A program made the translations under genes and the position numbers. Shown here piece after piece: positions 35,047 to 43,232 of a stretch of DNA of 64,000 nucleotides. The notes beneath the pieces are model-generated. The model saw nothing but the letters and a program-made list of their open reading frames with translations. It did no database searches and was not told the origin of the DNA. Origin of the DNA: CALBPI01 sp963922335 (lineage in GTDB: Bacteria; Pseudomonadota; Gammaproteobacteria; Steroidobacterales; Woeseiaceae); assembly GCA_963922335.1 (NCBI GenBank), contig CAWUIB010000007.1, positions 62,001 to 126,000 on the forward strand, written 5' to 3'. The stretch's first letter is position 1, and every line of letters starts with the position of its first letter.

Positions 35047-36346
35047 CCGCGGACTCACCCGCCGCCTGGGTCGCGATCTTGCGCTGCAAGCGATCTATAT
35101 CAGTCTCGCCGCACTGGTCGGCGTGTTTGCTGTGTCCTTTTTCCTCGAAGATGTGTTGATCAAGCAGGCACTGCGCGGCGAGGCCGACTATTACTGGGAG
35201 CGATTCGAGACGCAGCCCGACATCGAGCTTCCTGACACGCGAAACATGACGGGATACCGTCAAGGTGTCGGTGAGGGGATACCTGACAACCTGCAGGATC
35301 TTGACCTCGGCTTTCACGAGCAAGAGGCATTCAGCGCGATTACCTACGTCAGTGAGCGTGGCGATGAACGCCTCTATCTCGTCTTCGACAGCGTACAGGT
35401 CAACAATCTGATTCTGACTTTTGGCCTGTTCCCGCTCGCGCTGGTCCTGATCGTCATTTATCTCGCGTTGTTCAGTGCCTATCGAGTCTCACGACGCGCG
35501 GTATCACCGGTTATCGCGCTGGCAGACAAGGTCCAACAGCTTGATCCTGCGGCACCGGATGTTGCGCTATTTGAGATGCCCGATAGTCGGCGACGACTGG
35601 ACGACGAGGTTTTCGTCCTGAGTTCAGCCATGCAGGATCTGACCCAGCGGCTTGTCGACTTCACCGAACGTGAACGCAACTTCACAAGAGACGCCAGCCA
35701 TGAGCTGCGCAGCCCGCTGACTGTCATCCGTATGGCGGCAGGCCTGATTGGCAAGCGTGACGATATCGACCCGGAAATCCGAAAATCGGTCGACCGCATC
35801 ACGAAGTCAACCGAAGACATGGAAGAGCTCACAGAGGCCTTTCTTTTGCTTGCGCGCGAGTCCGGCCAGGAGTTGATCGGAGAGCCCATCAGCGTCAATG
35901 ACATAGTTGCGGAAGAAGTTGAGCGCTCCCAAATGCTGGCTGCCGATAAGAAGGTCGCTCTGCACTCCAGCGCCTCTCACCAGATTCGGGTCAGTGCGCC
36001 GGAAAAGGTATTGGCTAGCGTCATCGGGAATCTGCTCCGAAACGGGTTGTCCTACACCGACGAGGGATCAGTCACCGTCAAGGTCGGCGACGGTGAGGTC
36101 AAGATCATCGATACCGGTCCGGGCATGGCACAGGAAGACGTCGATAACATCTTTACACCCTTCTTTCGTGCGGGCAGACGGCGCGGCGGGCACGGCGTTG
36201 GCCTGACCATCGTCAAGCGCCTGTCGGATCGGTTCGGATGGCCGGTAATTATCGACAGCGAGCTCGGAACAGGCACTACTGTGACGGTGAAATTCCCCGA
36301 TTCCGAAGTTTTTTCGCTTTCTTCACACGATCTTCACACCGCCTAG
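35036..36346 (+). CDS. Sensor histidine kinase (EnvZ/CarS type)
   Basis: 436 aa from ATG 35036. Two membrane helices (LALQAIYISLAALVGVFAVS; LILTFGLFPLALVLIVIYLA) flank a short periplasmic domain of about 100 residues; a HAMP-like linker follows, then HisKA with phospho-His222 (FTRDASHELRSPL), N-box VIGNLLRNGLSYT, G1 DTGPGM and GRRRGGHGVGLTIVKRL. The missing classical PAS domain and the small sensor loop suggest direct sensing of a periplasmic stimulus. Confidence 0.93.
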   Translation: MATNRGLTRRLGRDLALQAIYISLAALVGVFAVSFFLEDVLIKQALRGEADYYWERFETQPDIELPDTRNMTGYRQGVGEGIPDNLQDLDLGFHEQEAFSAITYVSERGDERLYLVFDSVQVNNLILTFGLFPLALVLIVIYLALFSAYRVSRRAVSPVIALADKVQQLDPAAPDVALFEMPDSRRRLDDEVFVLSSAMQDLTQRLVDFTERERNFTRDASHELRSPLTVIRMAAGLIGKRDDIDPEIRKSVDRITKSTEDMEELTEAFLLLARESGQELIGEPISVNDIVAEEVERSQMLAADKKVALHSSASHQIRVSAPEKVLASVIGNLLRNGLSYTDEGSVTVKVGDGEVKIIDTGPGMAQEDVDNIFTPFFRAGRRRGGHGVGLTIVKRLSDRFGWPVIIDSELGTGTTVTVKFPDSEVFSLSSHDLHTA

Positions 36347-36364
36347 ACACCGACTTCACACCAC
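36321..36364. promoter_or_regulatory. Four phased 11-bp direct repeats, likely OmpR-type array
   Basis: Consecutive 11-mers start at 36321, 36332, 36343 and 36354 and all fit CTTCACACNNN, the third as CTAGACACCGA. The exact 11-base period places each heptamer on the same helix face, as OmpR-family dimers require. The array begins inside the kinase C-terminus and ends 46 bases before the DUF2878 start, so it is well placed to control DUF2878-DUF6134 by the regulator encoded just upstream. Confidence 0.75.
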
Positions 36365-36409
36365 CCTCTGCAAACTGCGCCTCAAGTTCAACGAAACCAG
36401 AGAGCAGTC

Positions 36410-36946
36410 ATGCCACTCCTCGCAAAGAATTTGATCCTCTTCAAAGCCGGTTGGCTCGCTTGCGTACTAGGCGCAGCGAACGGCATGGCGTGGCTTGGAC
36501 CTTTGGCGGTGCTCGGGATTGCGGCGGAACACCTGCGCACCGCCAAGGCGCCTCTTGAAGAGCTCAAGCTTCTCGGGTTGGCGGCAGCGATCGGCACCGT
36601 GTGGGAATCTGCACTGGTGGCGACCAATCTATTGGACTACGGCACCGGCTCGAGTCTTGCACCTTACTGGATCATCGCAATGTGGGTGCTTTTCGCGACG
36701 ACCCTGAATATTGGTATGAACTGGCTCAAGCGCCACTGGATCATCGCCATGGTCGCTGGCGGTGTGGGTGGCCCACTCGCCTTCTTCTCGGGCTCTAAAG
36801 CCGGGGCGGTTACTTTCGTTGAAGGCACGAACTCACTGATTGCGATCGGTATCGGTTGGGCGTTGTTGCTGCCCGTGCTGGTCATTGCCTCAAAACGCCT
36901 GAATGGCCACAGCGACTCTGTGCCGCTGTCATTACAGAGGGCTTAA
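36410..36946 (+). CDS. DUF2878 membrane protein
   Basis: 178 aa, four to five hydrophobic helices (LFKAGWLACVLGAANGMAWL, YWIIAMWVLFATTLNIGMNWL, WIIAMVAGGVGGPLAFFSG, IAIGIGWALLLPVLVIA). The WESALVATNLLDYGTGSSLAPYWI and GVGGPLAFFSG motifs are the DUF2878 signatures. DUF2878 often sits with DUF6134 and cyclopropane-fatty-acid-synthase-like genes in lipid-modification clusters; no such synthase is present here, so lipid involvement is only suggestive. Confidence 0.83.
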   Translation: MPLLAKNLILFKAGWLACVLGAANGMAWLGPLAVLGIAAEHLRTAKAPLEELKLLGLAAAIGTVWESALVATNLLDYGTGSSLAPYWIIAMWVLFATTLNIGMNWLKRHWIIAMVAGGVGGPLAFFSGSKAGAVTFVEGTNSLIAIGIGWALLLPVLVIASKRLNGHSDSVPLSLQRA

Positions 36947-36948
36947 TC

Positions 36949-37665
36949 ATGATTAATCGCAACACACTGCTCGGTGGTGCTGCCGCATTGTTACTCGGCG
37001 CTGCGAGCGCAGCTGGCGCGGACACCGGCGCAGAACTCGAATGGAAGTTCCGGGTTTACCTGGACAAGAAAGAAATCGGTTATCACGACTACCGCGTGAG
37101 CCAGGACGGTACTGAGCGGCAGGTCGCTACTGAAGCGGAGTTTGACGTCAAATTCCTGTTCATTAATGCCTACAGCTACAGGCACGAGAACGCAGAGACG
37201 TGGCGCGAAGGCTGCCTTACCGAGATCGACGCCAAGACAGATGCAAACGGTGATGACTTCCTCGTTCAGGGCGAAAAACGCGGTGAACAGTTCGCGTTAA
37301 CCACCGGCGAGGAACAGTCCACGCTGGCAGGATGCGTGATGAGTTTCGCCTACTGGAACCCGGAGATGCTCAAGCAGGATCGCCTGTTGAATGCACAAAC
37401 TGGCGAGTACCAGGACGTTGATATCCGCGAGGGTGATTTGCGGACCTTTGAGGTCAACGGTGAACGCATCACTGCGCAGCAATATGATCTCATCCTCGAC
37501 AAGGGAACGATCAGCGTTTGGTACTCAACCGATAACCAGCGATGGGTCGCGCTCGACGCGCCCGCCAAAGGTGATCGCCGAATCCGCTACGAACCCATTT
37601 CCGTGCCGAACAGCCCGGTGCGTTTGAGCAGCGCCACCGCTGCAGCAGCAAATATCGAAGGGTAG
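36949..37665 (+). CDS. DUF6134 exported protein
   Basis: 238 aa from ATG 36949 just after the DUF2878 stop. Signal peptide NTLLGGAAALLLGAASAAG, then a beta-rich domain with WKFRVYLDKKEIGYHDYRV, YSYRHENAETWREGCLTEID and YDLILDKGTISVWYSTDNQRWVALD. This pattern matches DUF6134, found beside DUF2878. Probably periplasmic and lipid- or envelope-related by genomic association. A strong terminator follows at 37691. Confidence 0.78.
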   Translation: MINRNTLLGGAAALLLGAASAAGADTGAELEWKFRVYLDKKEIGYHDYRVSQDGTERQVATEAEFDVKFLFINAYSYRHENAETWREGCLTEIDAKTDANGDDFLVQGEKRGEQFALTTGEEQSTLAGCVMSFAYWNPEMLKQDRLLNAQTGEYQDVDIREGDLRTFEVNGERITAQQYDLILDKGTISVWYSTDNQRWVALDAPAKGDRRIRYEPISVPNSPVRLSSATAAAANIEG

Positions 37666-37690
37666 GTTTTTTTCACAGAAGTCCCCATTT

Positions 37691-37720
37691 GGCGGTGCCT
37701 CGTTGCGCCGCCTTTTTTTT
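37691..37720 (+). terminator. Rho-independent terminator after DUF6134
   Basis: Stem GGCGGTGC (37691-37698) pairs with GCGCCGCC (37705-37712, one wobble), loop CTCGTT, followed by eight T residues (37713-37720). It isolates the two-component/DUF2878 unit from the exporter promoter that starts immediately after. Confidence 0.85.
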
Positions 37721-37724
37721 GCCT

Positions 37725-37753
37725 TTGCAAATAACTGACCAGTCAGTTATAAA
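37725..37753 (+). promoter_or_regulatory. Sigma70 promoter with embedded TetR operator
   Basis: -35 TTGCAA (37725-37730), a 17-base spacer, -10 TATAAA (37748-37753). A palindrome with two perfect 9-base arms, ATAACTGAC-CA-GTCAGTTAT (37731-37750), fills the spacer and overlaps the -10, the classic position for TetR autorepression. The predicted start of transcription (about 37760) falls on the ATG at 37761, so the mRNA may be leaderless. Confidence 0.8.
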
Positions 37754-37760
37754 TATGGTC

Positions 37761-38390
37761 ATGAAACGAGCACGCACAGAAGACGCTAAAGACGCGCGCC
37801 GACACCGGCTGATCGAAGCCGCTCTGGATGAGTTCTTCGATAAAGGCTTTTCCGCCGCAAGAATGGAGGACATCGCGGGTCGAGCTGGACTGTCAAAAGG
37901 CACGGTCTACCTCTACTTTGATTCCAAGGAAGCGCTGTTCAATGCACTGATCGATACCCTCGCCCGCCCGAACCTGGAACGGGTCACCGCCATCATGAAG
38001 CATGCACCGTCGTTCCACGCCGCGATTGACGGCGTGCTTGGCTTTGCACCGGTACTAATCAGAGAAAGTCGATTGCCGCGACTACTAAAAGTTCTCGTCG
38101 GCGATAGCCAGAGCTTCCCGGAACTCGTATCGAAGTATCGTGCCGACATCATCGATCAACTGCTGGCTGCACTCGGGGAATTGCTCGCAGGCGCCAAGGC
38201 GCGTGGGGAGATCGAGATTGAAGATCCCTATCTGGGCGCACGCCTGGTGGTCGCGCCCGTTGTGCTCTCCGGGCTTTGGCAAGCCGTGTTTAATACCAAT
38301 GGCGAAGCAGACGTCGATCTCGAGACGCTATTTCGCATGCATGGACAGGCACTTCGAGCGGCCTTCAGCGCAGAAAGGAGAACGCAATGA
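37761..38390 (+). CDS. TetR-family repressor (CecR/YbiH-like)
   Basis: 209 aa from ATG 37761 (ATG 37755 also possible). N-terminal HTH AARMEDIAGRAGLSKGTVYLYF, then a helical ligand domain. Operator overlaps its own promoter. Gene order TetR-HlyD-ABC ATPase-permease matches E. coli ybiH-ybhGFSR, where YbiH controls sensitivity to cefoperazone and chloramphenicol; ligand here is unknown. ATGA overlap with the next gene. Confidence 0.92.
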   Translation: MKRARTEDAKDARRHRLIEAALDEFFDKGFSAARMEDIAGRAGLSKGTVYLYFDSKEALFNALIDTLARPNLERVTAIMKHAPSFHAAIDGVLGFAPVLIRESRLPRLLKVLVGDSQSFPELVSKYRADIIDQLLAALGELLAGAKARGEIEIEDPYLGARLVVAPVVLSGLWQAVFNTNGEADVDLETLFRMHGQALRAAFSAERRTQ

Positions 38391-39334
38391 ACCGACGCGT
38401 TCCAATGATTATGGCGCTCGCCACCGCACTTATGGGCTGTCAGCCAGCATCACCACCAAGCGGCCAGTATGTGGGGTACGTCGAAGCGGAATGGCGACAT
38501 CTGGCGGCACCGGCTAGCGGCTGGGTCACCACGTTGCAGGTGGACGAAGGTGATCGAATCAGCCAGGGCGACATCCTCATCACGCTCGATAGCGAGGCAG
38601 AAGTTGCGGCGTTGAATGAGGCAAAAGCACGCGTCGAACAGCGGCTCGCTGAGGCAAGGAATATCGAAACTGGCGCGCGGTCCGCAGAGATTCTTGCCCT
38701 GGAAGCGAGACTCGACGAGGCGCGAGCGCGGTTGACGAAAGCGGAGCGCGATCGTGACCGTATTTTGCCGTTGGTTGCACAAGGTCTTGAGCCACGGAGT
38801 ACCGGTGAACAACTGACCGCTGATGCTGATGCGGCAAAAGCGTTGGTCTCTGCGCTCAGCGAGGATATTGAGGTCGCGAGTCTGGCAGGACGCCCGGAAG
38901 CTCAATCAGCGGCCGACGCTCAAATTCGTGCGGCAAGATCAGCGCACGCGGCAGCCCGATATACCCATGCAAAAAGAACGCTGCGCGCACCAGCGGATGG
39001 AAGAGTCGAGCGAGTAATTCTGCGCGAAGGCGAATTCGCCGCTGCCGGAGCGCCGATCGTTTCGATCGCCCCGGACGATGCGCGCAAGGTTCGCTTCTTC
39101 CTGCCGCAGTCGGCGCTCCCAGGAATCGCACTTGGCGATGTCATCCAGATTCATGCCGACGGACAGGCTCAACACGAGCGTGCACGCATCTCATATATCG
39201 CGAGCGACGCCGAGTTTACTCCACCCGTAATCTACTCCAAGGACGAGCGGCAAAAGCTCGTCTTCCTTGTGGAGGCTGACCTGCCGCCGGAGACCTCGCT
39301 CAAGCCCGGGCTACCTGTGGACGTGCGCTTATGA
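38387..39334 (+). CDS. HlyD-family periplasmic adaptor (YbhG-like)
   Basis: 315 aa. Lipobox-like LATALMGC near residue 18 suggests lipoprotein anchoring. Barrel-sandwich half (YVEAEWRHLAAPASGWVTTL and LRAPADGRVERV), long coiled-coil hairpin between (LEARLDEARARLTKAERDRD), beta-barrel end (VRFFLPQSALPGIALGD). Bridges the inner-membrane ABC pump to an outer-membrane channel. Overlaps both neighbours by 4 bases. Confidence 0.88.
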   Translation: MNRRVPMIMALATALMGCQPASPPSGQYVGYVEAEWRHLAAPASGWVTTLQVDEGDRISQGDILITLDSEAEVAALNEAKARVEQRLAEARNIETGARSAEILALEARLDEARARLTKAERDRDRILPLVAQGLEPRSTGEQLTADADAAKALVSALSEDIEVASLAGRPEAQSAADAQIRAARSAHAAARYTHAKRTLRAPADGRVERVILREGEFAAAGAPIVSIAPDDARKVRFFLPQSALPGIALGDVIQIHADGQAQHERARISYIASDAEFTPPVIYSKDERQKLVFLVEADLPPETSLKPGLPVDVRL

Positions 39335-40266
39335 GCGCGGCGAGCTTGGCTATCGATGTTCAGGGTCTGGTGAAACGATTCGGATCAAAAACGGCTGTCA
39401 GCAACGTGGATCTCAAAATGCCACGTGGACAAGTCTGGGGATTTCTCGGTCCAAACGGCTCTGGAAAGACCACCACTATCCGAATGATCTGCGGTCTGCT
39501 GCTGGCAACTGAGGGCAGCGGGAAAACCCTCGGATTCGACATCCGCGATGAGACGGCGGAGATCAAGCGTCGAACCGGATACATGACGCAGAAGTTCTCC
39601 TTTTGGTCCGATATGACAATCCGGGAGAACCTGGAATTTGTTGCACGCCTTTATCAGCTTCCGCGTATGCGATCGCAGGTCGACGAGACACTAGAGAATC
39701 TGGGCCTGGCAGATCGGCAAAAACAGCTGGCAGGTGCGCTGTCAGGCGGCTGGAAGCAGCGGCTCGCGTTGGCTGCAGTCACCATGCACAAACCCAAACT
39801 CTTGTTGCTGGATGAACCGACCGCCGGCGTCGACCCACAGGCACGACGAGATTTTTGGGACCAGATCCATTCGCTATCGTCGGAGGGCATGACCGTGCTC
39901 GTATCGACGCACTATATGGACGAAGCCGAGCGTTGCGACCAAATCGTTTATCTCGCGAACGGCCGGAAAGTCGCGGAAGGTACTGTCGCTGAGATCATAG
40001 ACCGCTCAGGTCTTGTGACTTTTCGTGCTGAGGGTGTGGGCGTTCGCACGCTGATGAGTCAGCTACAGGGCGAACCGGGGCTCGATCACGTCGCCTACTT
40101 CGGTTCAGCTCTACACGTCAGCGGTACGGACAATGCGATCGTCGAAAGTACAGTCCGCCGTTTCGAATCGAGCGACGTTTCCTGGCGATCTGTCAGGCCG
40201 AGTCTCGAGGACGCTTTCATTGCGCTAATGGCGGACGCCGGAAGTGACGATCGGGTACACGCCTGA
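39331..40266 (+). CDS. ABC transporter ATPase (YbhF-like)
   Basis: 311 aa, one ATPase domain. Walker A GPNGSGKTT, signature LSGGWKQRLALA, Walker B LLLLDEPTAGVDP, H-loop STHYMDEAERC. The C-terminal about 80 residues (FRAEGVGVRTLMSQL) are typical of ABC-2 export ATPases. E. coli YbhF has two fused ATPase copies; here there is one, so it must homodimerise. Translationally coupled to the permease (TGATG). Confidence 0.93.
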   Translation: MSAASLAIDVQGLVKRFGSKTAVSNVDLKMPRGQVWGFLGPNGSGKTTTIRMICGLLLATEGSGKTLGFDIRDETAEIKRRTGYMTQKFSFWSDMTIRENLEFVARLYQLPRMRSQVDETLENLGLADRQKQLAGALSGGWKQRLALAAVTMHKPKLLLLDEPTAGVDPQARRDFWDQIHSLSSEGMTVLVSTHYMDEAERCDQIVYLANGRKVAEGTVAEIIDRSGLVTFRAEGVGVRTLMSQLQGEPGLDHVAYFGSALHVSGTDNAIVESTVRRFESSDVSWRSVRPSLEDAFIALMADAGSDDRVHA

Positions 40267-41402
40267 TGCGCATGCCCGCCGCACTTGTCCGCATTGGCGC
40301 GATCAGCATGAAGGAGCTCGTGCAAATGCGCCGGGACCGACTGACGTTCGGCATGATGTTCGGGATCCCGATCATTCAATTGGTGTTGTTCGGCTTCGCG
40401 ATCAACACCGACCCAAGGGACTTGCCGACCGCGCTGCTCCTTGAAGAGCAGTCTCCGATCGTACGATCCATGGTCGCGGGTCTCGAGCAGTCGGGCTACT
40501 ACGACATTGTGCTTGCAACAGATGACCCACGTGAGACCGAGACTCTGCTCGCAAGTGGCAAGGTCTCGTTTGTAGTCTCGTTCCCAAGCGGCTTTACGCG
40601 AGGCCTGATACGGGGCGATCAACCGCAAGTACTCATCGAGGCAGACGCCTCAGACCCTTCAGCGTCGTCTAACGCCATCGGTCAGGCGGAGACTATCTTC
40701 AACCAGGTGCTGCGACACGAGCTGCAAGGATCGCTCGCGCATCTGCGCCAATCCAGTTCACCATTCGCGTTGGTGGTACACGCCAAATACAACCCGGAAG
40801 GCAAGACCAGCTACAACATCGTGCCGGGTCTGCTCGGGGTGATACTAACAATGACTCTCGTCATGATTACCGGAATGGCCATGACGCGTGAGGCTGAGCG
40901 CGGCACGATGGAAAACCTGCTTGCAATGCCCGCGCAACCGGGCGAGGTCATGATCGGCAAGATCTTGCCTTATGTAGGTGTCGGCGCGGCACAGACAGTG
41001 GTGGTTCTGCTCGCTGCCAAAAGCCTGTTTGCGGTGCCGTTTGCCGGGTCTGTCTGGATCCTTGTGCTCGGCGTTACCGTTTTTGTTATCGCGAACCTTG
41101 CACTGGGATTCACGTTCTCAACGATCGCCCAATCGCAAATGCAGGCGATGCAATTGACGTTTTTCTTTTTCCTGCCATCGCTGCTGCTGTCCGGATTTAT
41201 GTTCCCGTTTCGTGGAATGCCCAATTGGGCTCAAGTGTTGGGCGAAGGGCTACCGCTGACACACTTCTTGAGAGTGGTTCGCGGCGTGATGCTGAAGGAT
41301 GCAGGTCTGTCAGATCTGCAATCGCCGTTGCTTGCGATGCTCGTGTTTACAGCGCTTGTCGGATCGGTTGCGCTCCTGCGTTATCGCCGCACGCTCGACT
41401 GA
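40266..41402 (+). CDS. ABC-2 permease (YbhS/YbhR-like)
   Basis: 378 aa. N-terminal helix MKELVQMRRDRLTFGMMFGIPIIQ (typical of ABC-2 subunits), a large periplasmic loop, then five helices at the C-terminus, including GMAMTREAERGTMENLLAMPAQP and a final amphipathic segment. Only one permease gene is present, where E. coli has two (YbhS and YbhR), so the exporter is likely a homodimer. The operon should export a lipophilic compound. Confidence 0.9.
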   Translation: MRMPAALVRIGAISMKELVQMRRDRLTFGMMFGIPIIQLVLFGFAINTDPRDLPTALLLEEQSPIVRSMVAGLEQSGYYDIVLATDDPRETETLLASGKVSFVVSFPSGFTRGLIRGDQPQVLIEADASDPSASSNAIGQAETIFNQVLRHELQGSLAHLRQSSSPFALVVHAKYNPEGKTSYNIVPGLLGVILTMTLVMITGMAMTREAERGTMENLLAMPAQPGEVMIGKILPYVGVGAAQTVVVLLAAKSLFAVPFAGSVWILVLGVTVFVIANLALGFTFSTIAQSQMQAMQLTFFFFLPSLLLSGFMFPFRGMPNWAQVLGEGLPLTHFLRVVRGVMLKDAGLSDLQSPLLAMLVFTALVGSVALLRYRRTLD

Positions 41403-41413
41403 GTACGAGTATC

Positions 41414-42274
41414 CTAGCTGGCTTGATTGACCGCCGCCAAGGCCTGATGAACTGCGGCGTTTAGCATCACAGCGAAGTCATCCCCGGAGTGCAGATCTAC
41501 TGCCAATGCGATCGCTGAGGTGAAACCCTCTGTATGCCATCGTAGTGGCGGCGGTAACTCTGGCAATAAGGTCGCTTCCGATATCGGCCATGGCGAGCAG
41601 TAGAAATAGGGCTGATCGTAATGCTCGTCCCCAGGCGACAACCCGACGCCGACAGATCGGGCGACTTCTGCGTCACCCGCATCGAGCTGCAACAGTACCG
41701 CGAGGTCAAAGTGATGTGGCCAGCAACGAATCGATGGCGGTCGGACCGCTATTTTTCCAAAGGTGCAAACAATTTCTGTTAGGACCTCGTGGGCAACAGC
41801 GAACCAGTCACCGAGGATGCGAACCTCTCGGTCCATATCCGCAAGCGTTACAAAATCGGGTGTCGCCTCGAGCGTATACGGCATCTGCGCTTCGGCGATC
41901 GATACAAGCCCGGCCCGAGCGAGATGTTGATCTACCCACGCGTTCACACCAAGTTCATCGGTATCTCCAACGTGTAAACGATCGACAATACGCTCGTCCT
42001 CGAGCCAGAGCACACTCACATCCGAAAACCCGAACCCCAGCTGCAGGCGCTGCGCTTGGTCGAGTGGCAAAGTGACCAGCGCGTTGTGTCCTGCGTGCCA
42101 GACAAAGCTGGAATGACTGTCGTCGGATTCGGCAACCCGGTTTGCCCGGGCCGCACGCGACAGTGGCTGGCAAGCGAGATGCACGAGCACCCTCGCTTCG
42201 GCGATTTGTTTGGGATTGATATCGAACAGCGATTGCACGTGCCATCTCTTTTCCAACGTATACTGATTAGACAC
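41414..42274 (-). CDS. Conserved hypothetical protein with CWPHHFD motif
   Basis: 286 aa from GTG 42274 (MSNQYTLEKRW); an ATG at 42355 would overlap the divergent dehalogenase by 41 bases and is unlikely. No signal peptide. Two strong conserved blocks: RCWPHHFDLAVLLQL near residue 205 and GVGLSPGDEHYDQPYFYCSPWP near 235, then LRWHTEGFTSAIAL. Their density of His, Asp and aromatic residues suggests a metal or nucleotide site. I considered and rejected DUF5996. No function is assigned. Confidence 0.6.
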   Translation of the reverse strand: MSNQYTLEKRWHVQSLFDINPKQIAEARVLVHLACQPLSRAARANRVAESDDSHSSFVWHAGHNALVTLPLDQAQRLQLGFGFSDVSVLWLEDERIVDRLHVGDTDELGVNAWVDQHLARAGLVSIAEAQMPYTLEATPDFVTLADMDREVRILGDWFAVAHEVLTEIVCTFGKIAVRPPSIRCWPHHFDLAVLLQLDAGDAEVARSVGVGLSPGDEHYDQPYFYCSPWPISEATLLPELPPPLRWHTEGFTSAIALAVDLHSGDDFAVMLNAAVHQALAAVNQAS

Positions 42275-42314
42275 AAATCTCAGCCGATTTATCACAACAG
42301 CGGGGGCAAGAGTG

Positions 42315-43232
42315 ATGGAAGCAAAGCGAACACCGGATGCCAGATTCGAGAACATTCCGGACTGGTCCTTTGAACCGCGTTACGCGGAGGATCTGCCGGG
42401 CTACGAAGGCCTTCGAATGCACTACGTTGACGAGGGCCCACGCGACGCAACCACATTCCTGTGTCTGCATGGTCAGCCAAGCTGGTCATTTCTCTATCGA
42501 AAAATGGCGCCGGTGTTTTTGGATGCAGGCTACCGAGTCGTCGCCCCCGACCTGTATGGGTTTGGCAGATCCGACAAGCCGGTCGATGACGACGTCTATA
42601 CGTTCAACTTCCACCGCGGCGCGCTGTTGGCGCTGGTCGAAGCACTCGACCTCAAGGACGTTTGTCTGGTGGTGCAGGACTGGGGCGGCATTCTGGGTCT
42701 CACCCTGCCGCTAGAAGCCCCAGAGCGTTACACGCGACTGATCATCATGAACACCGCCTTGCCCGCAGGAGAGCCAGCGGGCAAAGGGTTTTCGGATTGG
42801 CGATTGTACAACCGCGCTAACCCGGATCTCGATGTCGGTGCCTTAATGCAACGCGCAACTTCAGTGCTCAACGATGACGAAGTTGCGGCTTATGCAGCAC
42901 CATTTCCGGATGCAACCTACAAGGCTGGCGTCCGTCGGTTCCCGGAGCTCGTGATGCTCAAGGCGGGTGACGAACCGCTCACCGAGGCCGCGGCAGAAGG
43001 CGTTGAGACGTCGCTTAAGGCGAGAGCGTTCTGGTCAACGCAATGGAGCGGACCGAGCTTTATGGCGGTGGGTATGACCGATCCAGTGCTTGGTCCTGAC
43101 ACGATGCAGTTTATGCGAGCGATGATCCGCGGTTGCCCGCCACCAATGGAAATCGCCGACGGCGGACACTTTGTGCAGGAGTGGGGTAAGCCGATCGCTG
43201 AATCGGCGCTGGAAGCTTTCGATCTGCGTTAG
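42315..43232 (+). CDS. Haloalkane dehalogenase (HLD-I-like)
   Basis: 305 aa from ATG 42315. LHGQPSWSFLYR oxyanion region, nucleophile Asp122 in VVQDWGGILG, Asp256 (VGMTDPVLG) and His285 (ADGGHFVQEW). Halide-stabilising tryptophans are Trp123 and Trp162 (FSDWRLYN), the pair expected in subfamily I (DhlA/DmlA/DhmA). The helical cap lies between. It hydrolyses carbon-halogen bonds; natural substrates in marine bacteria are probably short haloalkanes. Its stop overlaps that of the convergent Mur-ligase gene. Confidence 0.88.
   Translation: MEAKRTPDARFENIPDWSFEPRYAEDLPGYEGLRMHYVDEGPRDATTFLCLHGQPSWSFLYRKMAPVFLDAGYRVVAPDLYGFGRSDKPVDDDVYTFNFHRGALLALVEALDLKDVCLVVQDWGGILGLTLPLEAPERYTRLIIMNTALPAGEPAGKGFSDWRLYNRANPDLDVGALMQRATSVLNDDEVAAYAAPFPDATYKAGVRRFPELVMLKAGDEPLTEAAAEGVETSLKARAFWSTQWSGPSFMAVGMTDPVLGPDTMQFMRAMIRGCPPPMEIADGGHFVQEWGKPIAESALEAFDLR

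Noticed and set aside
36321..36364. Tandem repeats as a CRISPR or minisatellite
   Set aside because: Units are contiguous 11-mers with no spacers and sit in a promoter; a response-regulator array fits better.
41414..42355. DUF5996 assignment and ATG 42355 start
   Set aside because: The DUF5996 hallmark segments I remember are missing, and the ATG start would overlap the divergent dehalogenase gene by 41 bases.
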